A DNA stretch of 64,000 nt from JAEUJM01 sp041908445 (GCA_041908445.1 JAYRFK010000075.1:71021-135020), one strand, 5' to 3'; shown: positions 8,171 through 16,629, numbered from the stretch's first letter. Notes: a model not told the origin generated them from the sequence alone. Translations and numbers: made by a program.

Positions 8171-9691
8171 TCACGACCCGAGCCGGTCCAGCAGCTCGGC
8201 GGCGGTGTCGCACTCGTCCACCAAGGTACCGACGTGGGCCTCGGTTCCGCGCGTCGGTTCCATCATGGGCACGCGGCGCAGGGTGTCGGCGCCGATGTCG
8301 AACACGAGCGAGTCCCAGTTGGCGGCCACGATGTCGTCGCCCCACTTGTCGAGGCAGCGGCCGCGGAAGAACGCCCGGGTGTCGGCCGGCGGCCGGCTCA
8401 CGGCGGCCTCGACCTCGGCGTCGCTGGTGAGGCGCTCCACGTCGAGGCGGGAGAAGAGGGACTTCTCGGGGCGCAGGTCGTGGTACTGGAGGTCCATGGC
8501 CGCGAGGCGGGCGTCGTCCCACTCGAGGCCGTGGCGCTCGCGGTAGCCCTCGAGCAGGCGCAGCTTGGCCACCCAGTCGAGCTCGCCGGCCAGGCTCATC
8601 GGGTCGGACTCGAGGCGGGTCAGCACCGACTCCCAGCGGGCGAGCAGCGCCTCCCCCACGGCCGGGTCGGGGCCGAGGCAGTCGAGGCCGTTGGAGTCGA
8701 CGTACTTCCGGGCCCGGTCGAACAGCTCCCACTGCACCTCGAGGGCGGTGACGGTGCTGCCGTCGGCGAGCTCGAGCGGCTGGCGCAGCGTGGTGTCGTA
8801 GGAGACCCGCCGGATCGTCGCCACCGGGGACAGGAAGCGGAACTCCCGGGGCAGGACGTCGTCCTCGATCATCGAGAGCACCAGGGCGGTGGTGCCCACC
8901 TTGAGGAACGTGGCCACCTCGGACAGGTTGGCGTCGCCCACGATGACGTGGAGGCGCCGGTACTTCTGGGCGTCCGCGTGGGGCTCGTCGCGGGTGTTGA
9001 CGATGGGGCGCTTCAGGGTGGTCTCGAGGCCGACCTCCTCCTCGAAGAAGTCGGCGCGCGACGTCAGCTGGAAGCCGACGCTGTGGCGGCCGAGGCCGGA
9101 GGCCTCCGTGCCCACCTTGCCGGCGCCGGTGTAGAGCTGGCGGGTGATGAAGTGCGGGGTGACGTGGGTGACGATCCGCGAGAACGGCACCGAGCGGGCC
9201 ATGAGGTAGTTCTCGTGGCAGCCGTAGGAGTTGCCCTTGCCGTCCGAGTTGTTCTTGTAGACCACGATCTCCTGGCCGTCGGGCAGGAGTCGCCCCGCCG
9301 CCGCCATCGAGCGCTGGAGGATCAGCTCGCCGGCCTTGTCGAACACCACGATCGACCGGGGGTCGGCGCACTCGGGCGTCGAGTACTCGGGGTGGGCGTG
9401 GTCGACGTAGTAGCGGGCGCCGTTGGTCAGCACCGCGTTGATCAGGTGGGTCTCGACCTCGGGGGCCAGCGACCCGCCGGGCGCGTCGTCGCGCGCGTCG
9501 TTGCCCGGCGACTCGTCCTCGAAGTCCCAGCCGACCTTGGCCACCGGGTGGTGGTCGGCGGCGGGCCGGGCCAGCTCCCCCATGTAGGCGTTGATGAGCA
9601 CCGACGAGGCGGCGATGGGGTTCGACTCCCCCGTGCCGCGCAGCACGATGCCGAACTCGGTCTCGAGGCCGATGATCTTCGGCAGCGCCAT
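8171..9691 (-). CDS. dop: Deamidase/depupylase Dop
   Basis: 506-residue PafA paralogue that converts Pup-Gln to Pup-Glu and removes Pup from substrates. Starts MALPKIIGLETEFG. The insertion around residues 40-80 (AYMGELARPAADHH to the GND region) is the Dop loop, and Asp97 in YYVDHAHPEYSTPEC matches the Asp proposed as nucleophile in the family. A GGAG ribosome site lies 10 bases before the ATG. It follows arc by 15 bases and runs into pup, so arc-dop-pup is one unit. Confidence 0.96.
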   Translation of the reverse strand: MALPKIIGLETEFGIVLRGTGESNPIAASSVLINAYMGELARPAADHHPVAKVGWDFEDESPGNDARDDAPGGSLAPEVETHLINAVLTNGARYYVDHAHPEYSTPECADPRSIVVFDKAGELILQRSMAAAGRLLPDGQEIVVYKNNSDGKGNSYGCHENYLMARSVPFSRIVTHVTPHFITRQLYTGAGKVGTEASGLGRHSVGFQLTSRADFFEEEVGLETTLKRPIVNTRDEPHADAQKYRRLHVIVGDANLSEVATFLKVGTTALVLSMIEDDVLPREFRFLSPVATIRRVSYDTTLRQPLELADGSTVTALEVQWELFDRARKYVDSNGLDCLGPDPAVGEALLARWESVLTRLESDPMSLAGELDWVAKLRLLEGYRERHGLEWDDARLAAMDLQYHDLRPEKSLFSRLDVERLTSDAEVEAAVSRPPADTRAFFRGRCLDKWGDDIVAANWDSLVFDIGADTLRRVPMMEPTRGTEAHVGTLVDECDTAAELLDRLGS

Positions 9692-9706
9692 GTGCGGGTC
9701 TCCGCC

Positions 9707-11491
9707 CTAGAGGTACTGGCCGGTGGCCATGCGCTCGATGGCACGGCCGCCGGTCGGGTCCTCGTCGTCCTTGGTGATGAGGGTGCGCACGTACACGATG
9801 CGCTCGCCCTTCTTGCCCGAGATCTTGGCCCAGTCGTCCGGGTTGGTCGTGTTGGGCAGGTCCTCGTGCTCCTTGTACTCCTGGTGGATGGAGGCGATGA
9901 GGTCCTCGGTGCGGATGCCACGGTCGCCGTCGTTGATGAGGCGCTTGATGGCCCGCTTCTTGGCCCGGCGGACGATGTTCTCGATCATGGCCCCGGACGA
10001 GAAGTCCTTGAAGTACATGATCTCCTTGTCACCGTTCTGGTAGGTGACCTCGAGGAATCGGTTCTGGTCGTCGGTGCGGTACATCTCCTCGACCGTGTCC
10101 TCGATCATGGCCCGCACGGCCTTCTCGGGGTCGCCGCCACCGAGGGTCTCCACCTCGCCGGCGTCGAGGGGCAGGTCGGCGACGAGGTAGCGGCTGAAGA
10201 TGGACGCCGCCGCGGTCTCGTCGGGGCGCTCGATCTTGATCTTCACGTCGAGCCGGCCCGGGCGCAGGATGGCCGGGTCGATGAGGTCCTCGCGGTTGGA
10301 GGCGCCGATGACGATGACGTTCTTCAGGGTCTCGACGCCGTCGATCTCGGCGAGCAGCTGCGGGACGATGGTCGACTCCATGTCCGAGCTGATGCCGGTG
10401 CCGCGGGTGCGGAACAGCGAGTCCATCTCGTCGAAGAAGACGATGACGGGCCAGCCCTCCTCGGACTTCTCCCGGGCCCGCTGGAACACGAGGCGGATCT
10501 GGCGCTCGGTCTCGCCGACGTACTTGTTGAGCAGCTCGGGGCCCTTGATGTTGAGGAAGTAGCTGCGGGCCTCGGAGTCGCCGGACACCTCGGCCACCTT
10601 CTTGGCCAGCGAGTTGGCCACCGCCTTGGCGATGAGGGTCTTGCCGCAGCCCGGCGGGCCGTAGAGCAGGATGCCCTTGGGCGCCGGCAGCTGGAACTCG
10701 GCGAAGAGGGCCTGGTGGACGAACGGCAGCTCGACCGCGTCGGTGATCTGCTCGATCTGGTCGTCGAGGCCGCCGACGTCCTCGTAGGAGATGTCGGGCA
10801 CCTCCTCGAGCACGAGCTCCTCGACCTCGGGCCGGGGCAGGCGCTCGAGCAGCAGGCCCGAGCGGGCGTCCATCAGGACCGCGTCGCCGGCGCGGAGCTT
10901 CTGGCCCTGGAGCGAGTCGGCCAGCTCGGCCACCCGCTCCTCGTCGGCCCGGCCCGCGATGAGGGCGCGCTTGCGGTCGGGCAGGAGCTCCTTCAGGGTG
11001 ACGACCTCGCCGGTGACCTCACCGCTGCGGGCCAGCACGACGTTCAGCGACTCGTTGAGGACGACCTCGGCGCCGCGCTCGATCTCGGTGTCGGCGATCT
11101 CCGGGTGCAGGGCGACGCGCATCTTGCGCCCGCCGGAGAACACGTCGACGGTGCCGTCGTCGTTGCGGCCGAGCAGGGTGCCGTAGGCCGACGGCGGCTG
11201 GGTCAGCTTGTCCACCTCTTCGCGCAGCGTGGCGATGTGCTCGCGCGCCTCGCGCAGCGTGTAGGTCAGCTTCTCGTTCTGGGAGACGGCCTGGGCGAGC
11301 TGGCCCTTGGTCTCGAGCAGGCGCTCCTCCAGCGTGCGGACGCGCTTGGGCGCCTCCTGGAGCCGGCGCCGCAGGGAGGTGACCTCCTCCTCCAGCACCG
11401 CGGCCTGCCCCCGCAGCTCGTCGAGCTCGGCTTCGTATGAGGCCAGCCGCCGTTCGGTCTCGTCCTTGCTGACGGCAACCACCTCCTCCAT
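9707..11491 (-). CDS. arc: Proteasomal ATPase ARC/Mpa
   Basis: 594 residues. The hexameric unfoldase recognises Pup and feeds substrates to the 20S core. An N-terminal coiled coil (about 8-95) captures Pup, two OB folds follow (about 100-230), then one AAA+ module with Walker A GPPGCGKT (278-285) and Walker B FFDEMD. The C terminus GQYL carries the penultimate Tyr that docks on the alpha ring. The ATG at 11491 gives the normal Mpa length; the longer frame to 11692 would enter the divergent ferredoxin promoter. Confidence 0.96.
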   Translation of the reverse strand: MEEVVAVSKDETERRLASYEAELDELRGQAAVLEEEVTSLRRRLQEAPKRVRTLEERLLETKGQLAQAVSQNEKLTYTLREAREHIATLREEVDKLTQPPSAYGTLLGRNDDGTVDVFSGGRKMRVALHPEIADTEIERGAEVVLNESLNVVLARSGEVTGEVVTLKELLPDRKRALIAGRADEERVAELADSLQGQKLRAGDAVLMDARSGLLLERLPRPEVEELVLEEVPDISYEDVGGLDDQIEQITDAVELPFVHQALFAEFQLPAPKGILLYGPPGCGKTLIAKAVANSLAKKVAEVSGDSEARSYFLNIKGPELLNKYVGETERQIRLVFQRAREKSEEGWPVIVFFDEMDSLFRTRGTGISSDMESTIVPQLLAEIDGVETLKNVIVIGASNREDLIDPAILRPGRLDVKIKIERPDETAAASIFSRYLVADLPLDAGEVETLGGGDPEKAVRAMIEDTVEEMYRTDDQNRFLEVTYQNGDKEIMYFKDFSSGAMIENIVRRAKKRAIKRLINDGDRGIRTEDLIASIHQEYKEHEDLPNTTNPDDWAKISGKKGERIVYVRTLITKDDEDPTGGRAIERMATGQYL

Positions 11492-11506
11492 CTCGCCTGA
11501 CGCGGG

Positions 11507-11534
11507 ACGATACACGGGCGACCGGGCGATGCAA
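11507..11534 (-). promoter_or_regulatory. Promoter of arc-dop-pup
   Basis: TTGCAT and TATCGT separated by 16 bases, with the -10 ending 15 bases before the arc ATG. This is the best sigma70-type match I found in the window. Confidence 0.55.
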
Positions 11535-11636
11535 CGGAGCCAGCCGGCGTTCACGTTCCCGTCACGCGGGGCCTGCCCGGGCCGCGACAATTGCACGGGA
11601 TTTCCGTGTTTATCGGTGCGAGCGGCTAGAGTGTGG

Positions 11637-11642
11637 GCAACC
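11637..11642 (+). promoter_or_regulatory. Putative -10 for ferredoxin gene
   Basis: TAGAGT about 50 bases before the ferredoxin ATG. No convincing -35 at the right distance, so this is tentative. Confidence 0.35.
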
Positions 11643-11691
11643 AGCAACCGTCCGGGGGCCCTGGCCCCACAGCGTGAGAGGACAACCCCCA

Positions 11692-11925
11692 ATGAAGGTC
11701 TGGATCGATCAGGATCTCTGCACCGGTGACGGCCTCTGCGAGGAGATCGCGCCTGACGTCTTCACCCTCCTCGACGACGGCCTGGCCTACGTCAAGGAAG
11801 GCGACAAGGTCTTCAGCGACCCGGGTGGCCCCGAGGGCCTCGCCGCGGTGCCCGCGGGCCAGGAGGAGGCGGTCATCGAGTCCGCCGAGGAGTGCCCCGG
11901 GGAGTGCATCTTCATCGAGATGTGA
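11692..11925 (+). CDS. Single-cluster ferredoxin
   Basis: 77-residue electron carrier starting MKVWIDQDLC. Ligands are C-x2-D-x2-C (CTGDGLC) near the N terminus and CPGEC near the C terminus. The middle ligand is Asp, as in Pyrococcus furiosus ferredoxin, so either a [3Fe-4S] or an Asp-ligated [4Fe-4S] cluster is possible. The ATG at 11692 follows an AGAGGA site; six codons upstream there is another in-frame ATG. Divergent from arc. A ferredoxin in this position is, as I recall, common in actinobacterial proteasome loci, but its redox partner is unknown. Confidence 0.9.
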   Translation: MKVWIDQDLCTGDGLCEEIAPDVFTLLDDGLAYVKEGDKVFSDPGGPEGLAAVPAGQEEAVIESAEECPGECIFIEM

Positions 11926-11958
11926 TCTCTGCTCGCGTCAGCGAGCTTCTGCCAGGAG

Positions 11959-11993
11959 CGCCGGTCCCCTCGGGGGCCGGCGTTCTTGGTTTT
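11959..11993 (+). terminator. Rho-independent-type terminator
   Basis: An 11-pair GC-rich stem (CGCCGGTCCCC with GGGGGCCGGCG) with a very tight TC turn, then TTCTTGGTTTT. It ends the ferredoxin transcript. Confidence 0.65.
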
Positions 11994-12024
11994 CCCGGCG
12001 GCGTTCACCTGAACGCCGGCGCCG

Positions 12025-13185
12025 TCAGGACAGGCAGGGTCCGGCGTCGACGGGGGTGGTGAGGTCGCCGGCGAGCACGGCGCGGAGCTCGGCGTCGGTG
12101 AGGGCGTAGCCCACGTTGTCGCGGTCGGGGGCGATCGCGAAGGCCACGCCGACGACCTCGCCGTCGGCGTCGACGAGGGCCGAGCCCGAGTCGCCGGGCG
12201 CGAGGTCGGTGGCGAGGAGGAACACCTCCCGCTCGGTGGCGTTGCGGTCGTAGATGTCCGAGCCCCGGGCCTGGACCTCCTGGGCGATCTCGTAGGGCGA
12301 GATCTCGAGGGGCCCGCCACCCGGGTGGCCGTAGACGCCGCCGACGTCACCCTCGTCGGCGTCACCGAGGGAGAGCGCGGGGCGGTCGAGGCCCGGTGCC
12401 GACAGGACGGCGAGGTCCCGCTCGGGGTCGAACGCCACCACGTCGGCGGAGACCCGGGTGCCGTCGCTGCGCTCGACCTCGGTCGAGTCCTCCCCCGCCA
12501 CCACGTGGGCGTTGGTGACGACGAGGTCGTCGCCGACCACGAAGCCGCTCCCGTCCTGGAGGCGGTCGCAGGCCACCCCCTCGACCTTCACCGTGGACTC
12601 GACGACCCGAGCCGAGACCTCGGCGGAGATGCCGGTGGCCGCCGGCGGGGCGCCCACGTCGGGGGCGGGCTCGAGCGCGTCGAACACCTCGGGGAAGCGG
12701 TCCTCGCCCACGAGCTGGCGCAGGGCCAAGAACGCGTCCGGCGCCTCCGGCAACGAGTCGTGCAGCCAGCCGGCGAGCTCGGACTGGCGGGCCTGGCGGG
12801 CGGGCCAGCCCGGGACGCTGGCCATGGTCGGCAGGATCAGCCACAGCAGCACGAGCACGCCGGCCATGCCCGCCAGCGCCCCGGCGACCTGGTCGAGGGC
12901 CTGGCCCCTGCCGGTCTCGATGCCGAGGCGGAGCTGGCCGCCGATGACGAGGCCCAGGGCCTGGCCGAGGAAGGCGCCGGCGAAGAGCACCGCCACCGCC
13001 AGGAAGAGCAGCGCCTGGTCGTCCCAGTCGACCTTCTCGAGGATGCGGGGCAGCAGCAGCGCCGCCACCAGCAGTCCCACGGCCATGCCCGCCCACGACG
13101 TCGACCGGGCGACGAAGCCCATGCGGAACCCGCCGACCGCTGCGGCCACCACGGCCACGAGCAGCAGCAGGTCGAGGGCGTTCAC
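12025..13185 (-). CDS. marP: MarP-like periplasmic serine protease
   Basis: 386 residues. Four N-terminal membrane helices of the CvpA/colicin-V type (about 2-20, 30-48, 58-82, 98-122) lead to a chymotrypsin-fold protease with His227 (TNAHVV), Asp257 (DPERDLAV) and Ser333 (APGDSGSAL). Cys206 and Cys384 match the positions of the disulfide that stabilises mycobacterial MarP, a protease needed for acid and oxidative stress survival. It ends near the ferredoxin terminator and starts 5 bases after trmI. Confidence 0.88.
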   Translation of the reverse strand: MNALDLLLLVAVVAAAVGGFRMGFVARSTSWAGMAVGLLVAALLLPRILEKVDWDDQALLFLAVAVLFAGAFLGQALGLVIGGQLRLGIETGRGQALDQVAGALAGMAGVLVLLWLILPTMASVPGWPARQARQSELAGWLHDSLPEAPDAFLALRQLVGEDRFPEVFDALEPAPDVGAPPAATGISAEVSARVVESTVKVEGVACDRLQDGSGFVVGDDLVVTNAHVVAGEDSTEVERSDGTRVSADVVAFDPERDLAVLSAPGLDRPALSLGDADEGDVGGVYGHPGGGPLEISPYEIAQEVQARGSDIYDRNATEREVFLLATDLAPGDSGSALVDADGEVVGVAFAIAPDRDNVGYALTDAELRAVLAGDLTTPVDAGPCLS

Positions 13186-13190
13186 GGCCC

Positions 13191-13964
13191 TCAGGAAGAG
13201 AGCAGGCGGGCGTGGGTGAGGAAGCCCGTGTGCGCCACCATGCGGTGGTCGGGTCGCACCGACTGGCCTTCGATGTGCCAGCTCCGGTTCAGCACCTCGA
13301 GGGTCTCCTCCATGCCGAAGGCCGAGTCCGCCAGGGCCTCCCGCAGCTGGCGGGCCTGGAGGATGCTCGGCGTGTACGCCACGAGGATGCCACCCGGGTG
13401 CAGCGCCTTGGCCGCGTGGGGCACCACCTGCCAGGGCTCGGGCAGGTCGAGGACGATGCGGTCGAGGTCCTCGAGGTCGATCCCCTCGTAGGTGTCGCGC
13501 ACCTCGACCCGGTAGCGGTCGGCGGCCGAGTCGCCGAGGAAGGCCTCGACGTTGTGCTGGGCGCGCGCCGCGAAGTCCTCCCGGACCTCGTAGCCGGTGA
13601 CGTCGGCGCCGGCGCGGAGCATGGTCATGGACAGCGCCCCGGAGCCCACGCCGGACTCGAGCACGCGCGCCCCGGGGAAGATGTCGGCCAGGAGGAGGAG
13701 CGGCCCGAGGTCCTTCGGGTAGATCACCTGGGCGCCGCGCGGCATCTTGAACACGAAGTCCGAGAGCGTGGGCCGGATGGCGGTGTAGCGGGCCCCCATG
13801 GTGGAGCGCACCGTGACGCCCTCGCGCGCCCCGAGCAGCTCGGCGTGCGGGAGGATGCCGGCGTGGCTGTGGAACTCGCCGCCCTCGGCCAGGGTGACGA
13901 GGTAGCGGCGCTTCTTGGCGTCGATGAGCAGCACGCGGTCCCCCGCGGCGAACGGGGCGCTCAC
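13191..13964 (-). CDS. trmI: tRNA (adenine58-N1)-methyltransferase TrmI
   Basis: 257 residues. A small N-terminal beta domain (about 1-65) is followed by a Rossmann methyltransferase with the SAM motif LESGVGSGALSM and catalytic-region motif LDLPEPWQV. It makes m1A58 in the T loop of tRNA. The GTG at 13964 overlaps the stop of the upstream ttuA-like gene (GTGA). Standing beside a T-loop thiolase, it suggests a unit for T-loop modification. Confidence 0.92.
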   Translation of the reverse strand: MSAPFAAGDRVLLIDAKKRRYLVTLAEGGEFHSHAGILPHAELLGAREGVTVRSTMGARYTAIRPTLSDFVFKMPRGAQVIYPKDLGPLLLLADIFPGARVLESGVGSGALSMTMLRAGADVTGYEVREDFAARAQHNVEAFLGDSAADRYRVEVRDTYEGIDLEDLDRIVLDLPEPWQVVPHAAKALHPGGILVAYTPSILQARQLREALADSAFGMEETLEVLNRSWHIEGQSVRPDHRMVAHTGFLTHARLLSS

Positions 13965-14926
13965 CCGGGCCGCCGCCCGATGGTCAGCGGCTGGGGGCCA
14001 TCGCCGACGGGACGGGGGGTGCCGCCGGCCCGCTCGACGAGGCGGCAGAACGCGCACACCTCGGTCGGGGTCGGGGCGCCGCACACCGCGCAGGCCACGA
14101 GCTCGGCGCGGTCCTCCTCGGCCTCCGGGGTGAAGTGGTCGGCCACCCGGCTGAGGAAGCCGAAGTAGAAGTCGTGCTTGGTGCCCGGCGAGGTGGCCTC
14201 GATGGCGTCGAGGGCCTCCTTGTAGCCGAGGTGGCGGTTGCCCGCCGCCATCGGGCACTCCTCGACGAGGTAGTCGATGCCCCGCACGACGCAGTAGGCG
14301 GCGGTCTCGCGCTCGCCGAGGCGCACCAGCGGCTTCACCTTCTTCGGGAAGCCCTGGCGGGCGGGCAGGACCGGCTGCTGGCGCCCCAGGTAGTCGGTCT
14401 GCCAGCGCAGCACGTTGCCGAACAGCACGGCGGCCTCGTCGTCGAGGTTGTGGCCGGTGGCGAGCACGTCGTAGCCGTGGTCGAGCGCGGCCTTGTCGAA
14501 GACGTGGCGCTTGGACATCCCGCAGGCGGAGCACGGCGCCCGCCGGGCGGCCCGCGAGCCGTCGGGGATGTCGTAGCCGTACTCGGCCGGCAGGTCGACC
14601 TCGAGCAGCTCGACGCCCCGGCGGGCGGCGAAGGCGCGGGCGTGCTCGGCCGACGCGTCGCTGTAGTCGCCGATGCCGAGGCCCACGTAGAGCCCGCCCA
14701 CCTCGATGTCGAGGCCGAGGTCGAGGAGCAGGTCCCACAGGGCGAGCGAGTCCTTGCCGCCGGAGACCGCCACCAGGACCCGGTCGCCCCGCTCGAACAT
14801 GTCGTGGTCGTGGATGGCCTTGGCCACCTGGTCGCGGCACAGCTTCAGGAAGTGCTCGACGCAGAAGTTGGCGTTGTGGCGACGGACGTCGATCACCGCC
14901 GGCTCGCGGCAGACGCGGCACTTCAC
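13961..14926 (-). CDS. ttuA: TtuA-like tRNA 2-thiolation enzyme
   Basis: 321 residues of the TtuA/Ncs6 family. An N-terminal zinc site begins CRVC, the PP-loop SGGKDS (about 55-60) binds ATP, and cysteines in APCSACG and EECPM match those that hold the Fe-S cluster and catalyse sulfur transfer. A C-terminal CAVC...CAFC site closes the protein. In Thermus, TtuA adds sulfur to m5U54 in the tRNA T loop, using TtuB. TilS is excluded by the zinc fingers. Coupled downstream to trmI; the sulfur carrier lies just upstream. Confidence 0.85.
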   Translation of the reverse strand: MKCRVCREPAVIDVRRHNANFCVEHFLKLCRDQVAKAIHDHDMFERGDRVLVAVSGGKDSLALWDLLLDLGLDIEVGGLYVGLGIGDYSDASAEHARAFAARRGVELLEVDLPAEYGYDIPDGSRAARRAPCSACGMSKRHVFDKAALDHGYDVLATGHNLDDEAAVLFGNVLRWQTDYLGRQQPVLPARQGFPKKVKPLVRLGERETAAYCVVRGIDYLVEECPMAAGNRHLGYKEALDAIEATSPGTKHDFYFGFLSRVADHFTPEAEEDRAELVACAVCGAPTPTEVCAFCRLVERAGGTPRPVGDGPQPLTIGRRPG

Positions 14927-14945
14927 GAGACGCGACCTCCCCGGC

Positions 14946-15146
14946 TCACGCGGCGCCGCCGGAGATGACGGGGCGGATCTCGACGTCGGCGTCGTCGGGC
15001 AGGATGGCGTCGGCCGGCACCAGCGTGTCGCCGGCGATCACCAGCACCGACTCGCGGCGGACGTCGAGCCGCTGGAGCAGCGCCACCACGCTCATCGGGC
15101 CCGGCACCTCGAGCTCGCGGCGGGGGTTGCGGAGCAGGACCCTCAC
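14946..15146 (-). CDS. ThiS/MoaD-fold sulfur carrier
   Basis: 66 residues with a ubiquitin-like beta-grasp pattern (MRVLLRNPRRELEV, VALLQRL, VEIRPVISGG). Placed directly before the TtuA-like gene, it is the likely sulfur donor, comparable to TtuB. The C terminus reads SGGAA, so the double glycine that must be adenylated is followed by two alanines. Either a protease trims them or the protein is not activated in the usual way. It overlaps the gene before it by 4 bases. Confidence 0.8.
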   Translation of the reverse strand: MRVLLRNPRRELEVPGPMSVVALLQRLDVRRESVLVIAGDTLVPADAILPDDADVEIRPVISGGAA

Positions 15147-15376
15147 GACCGGCCGCCGCGGCGCGTGCGCCGCTCGGGGGTGGCTTCGCGGCGCAGGACC
15201 ACGCTCTCGCCCGGGAGGAGCTCCTCGCGGTAGACGACGACCTCGCTGCGGCCGGCGGCCTTGTTGAGGAAGTGCAGGCCCCAGGCGAGCGCCCCGAGCA
15301 TCAGCCAGGCCCGTCGGCCCTCGAAGAGGCCCCGCTCGATGCCCGCCCTGCGGATGAAACGGAGGACGGCGCCCAT
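15143..15376 (-). CDS. Small membrane protein, unknown
   Basis: 77 residues, basic at both ends, with one hydrophobic segment (about 23-41, AWLMLGALAWGLHFLNKAA) and an RRTRRGGR tail. I do not recognise a family. It is the third of three overlapping small membrane-protein genes that precede the sulfur carrier gene. Confidence 0.65.
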   Translation of the reverse strand: MGAVLRFIRRAGIERGLFEGRRAWLMLGALAWGLHFLNKAAGRSEVVVYREELLPGESVVLRREATPERRTRRGGRS

Positions 15377-15585
15377 CAGACCCGGCGGATCTCCACGATC
15401 GTCTTCTGGAGCTTGCCGCGGCGGCGCCCGAAGTAGAAGGCGGCCACGGCGACGACCGCGACGACCACGACGCCGGCCACCAGGGCCACGTTGCGGGCGG
15501 TCTCGCCGGCCTCGTCGACCTCGCCCTGGACCTCGCGGAAGCGGGCCTCGATGTCGTCGCGGGTGATGCGGGTGGCGGCGGTCAC
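15376..15585 (-). CDS. Small membrane protein, unknown
   Basis: 69 residues: an acidic amphipathic helix (about 8-30), one membrane segment (33-52, VALVAGVVVVAVVAVAAFYF) and a basic tail GRRRGK. Its stop and the next start share one base. Family not recognised; the shape suggests a single-pass inner-membrane protein with a short cytoplasmic helix. Confidence 0.65.
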   Translation of the reverse strand: MTAATRITRDDIEARFREVQGEVDEAGETARNVALVAGVVVVAVVAVAAFYFGRRRGKLQKTIVEIRRV

Positions 15586-15923
15586 GACGTGGTCCCCTTG
15601 GGTTTGCGGTTGACGGCCTTGAGCGCCAGGTAGGTCACCCCCGACGCGACCAGCAGGGTGATCAGGTAGGGCACCCAGGACCAGTTGCCGGTCAGTGGGC
15701 TGCCGGTCTCGGTCTGGAGGAGGCGGAGCAGGGCGATGGTGAGCTCGATGGCGCCGATGCCGATCAGGAACATGGCGGCGGCGCCGTAGCCCACGAAGCG
15801 ACCGAGGCCCTTGAGGGGGTCGACCGTCTCCTGCTTGGCGTACGCGACCAGCAGGTCCTTGATGTCGCCGAACTGCGCGACCGGGTCGTGCTTCGCGCCC
15901 GGTCGGTTCGTGCTCGTCGCCAC
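15582..15923 (-). CDS. Membrane protein with two helices
   Basis: 113 residues with an amphipathic N-terminal part (IKDLLVAYAKQETVDPLKGLG) and two membrane helices (about 45-70 and 85-103). The arrangement resembles the actinobacterial holin-like / phage-holin-superfamily proteins, but I cannot assign it firmly. The GTG start has a GAGGAG ribosome site. First gene of the unit that ends with marP. Confidence 0.65.
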   Translation of the reverse strand: MATSTNRPGAKHDPVAQFGDIKDLLVAYAKQETVDPLKGLGRFVGYGAAAMFLIGIGAIELTIALLRLLQTETGSPLTGNWSWVPYLITLLVASGVTYLALKAVNRKPKGTTS

Positions 15924-15996
15924 TGCGCTCCTCAGTCGTCGTCGGCCGGGGTCGGACCGCCCGGTGGGCCCACCCTACCCGTGGGGCCGTGGCCGC

Positions 15997-16617
15997 TCAC
16001 CCCGAGAGGCGGGCCTCGAGGACCTCGGCCTCCTCGGCGAAGAGGGTGCGCAGGAGCTCGAGTCGGGGCAGGGCGCCGTCGGTGGCCAGCACCCGCCGCT
16101 GGTCGAGCGGGCCGAGGGGCCCGACCGCCGCGGCTTGGAACGACGCGAGGCCCGGGTCCTCGTCCAGCTCGATGGTGGCGGGGACCGACGACTCCCCCAG
16201 CTCGGCCTTCAGGGCCACCGAGCGGCGGAACGGGCCGAGCATCGCCGCGAGGGCGGCGGACGCGGCGCCGGGGTCGGTCGCGTCGGCGTCGGGCCAGTCG
16301 TGCACGTCCGCCCGCGGGTAGGGGTCGTCGGGCAGCCACTCGTCGACGACGATGCGCCGGACGCCGACGGCCACGAGGCCGAACCGGCCGTCGGGGTACT
16401 CCTCGGCCTCGACGATGCGGGCGACGGTGCCCACGTCGGTGCGCACGTCACCGCCGCCCACCTCGCTCCCCCGCTCGATCAGCACGACCCCGAACTCGCG
16501 GTCGCCGGCGAGGCAGTCCCGGGCCAGCGCCCGGTAGCGCTCCTCGAACACGTGCAGGGGCAGCACCATCGTGGGGAACAGCACCGACCCCAGCGGGAAC
16601 ATCGCCAGCTTGGCCAT
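15997..16617 (-). CDS. Lon N-terminal-domain protein
   Basis: 206 residues starting MAKLAMFPLGSVLFPTMVLPLHVFEERY, the standard opening of the stand-alone Lon substrate-binding (LON/PUA-like) domain. There is no ATPase or protease module. The function of these single-domain proteins is unknown; substrate recognition or a chaperone role is guessed from the domain. A TAGCCT hexamer 6 bases before the ATG implies a leaderless mRNA. Confidence 0.85.
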   Translation of the reverse strand: MAKLAMFPLGSVLFPTMVLPLHVFEERYRALARDCLAGDREFGVVLIERGSEVGGGDVRTDVGTVARIVEAEEYPDGRFGLVAVGVRRIVVDEWLPDDPYPRADVHDWPDADATDPGAASAALAAMLGPFRRSVALKAELGESSVPATIELDEDPGLASFQAAAVGPLGPLDQRRVLATDGALPRLELLRTLFAEEAEVLEARLSG

Positions 16618-16623
16618 CAGCGG

Positions 16624-16629
16624 AGGCTA
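16624..16629 (-). promoter_or_regulatory. -10 element for Lon-domain gene
   Basis: TAGCCT, then 6 bases, then ATG. Leaderless spacing. The 137-base gap behind it holds nothing else I could identify. Confidence 0.5.

Noticed and set aside
8171..9691. dop as a second copy of pafA or as a glutamine synthetase
   Set aside because: The Dop loop, greater length and position before pup identify Dop; glutamine synthetase motifs are absent.
7970..11440. Very long open frame opposite dop and arc on the + strand
   Set aside because: Shadow of the real genes: high GC at third positions keeps the opposite strand open. The translated product is a low-complexity Leu/Val/Gly/Asp-rich string with no family motifs.
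13961..14926. TilS (tRNA-Ile lysidine synthetase)
   Set aside because: Has SGGKDS but also two zinc-finger-like Cys sets and the catalytic cysteines of the TtuA group, which TilS lacks.
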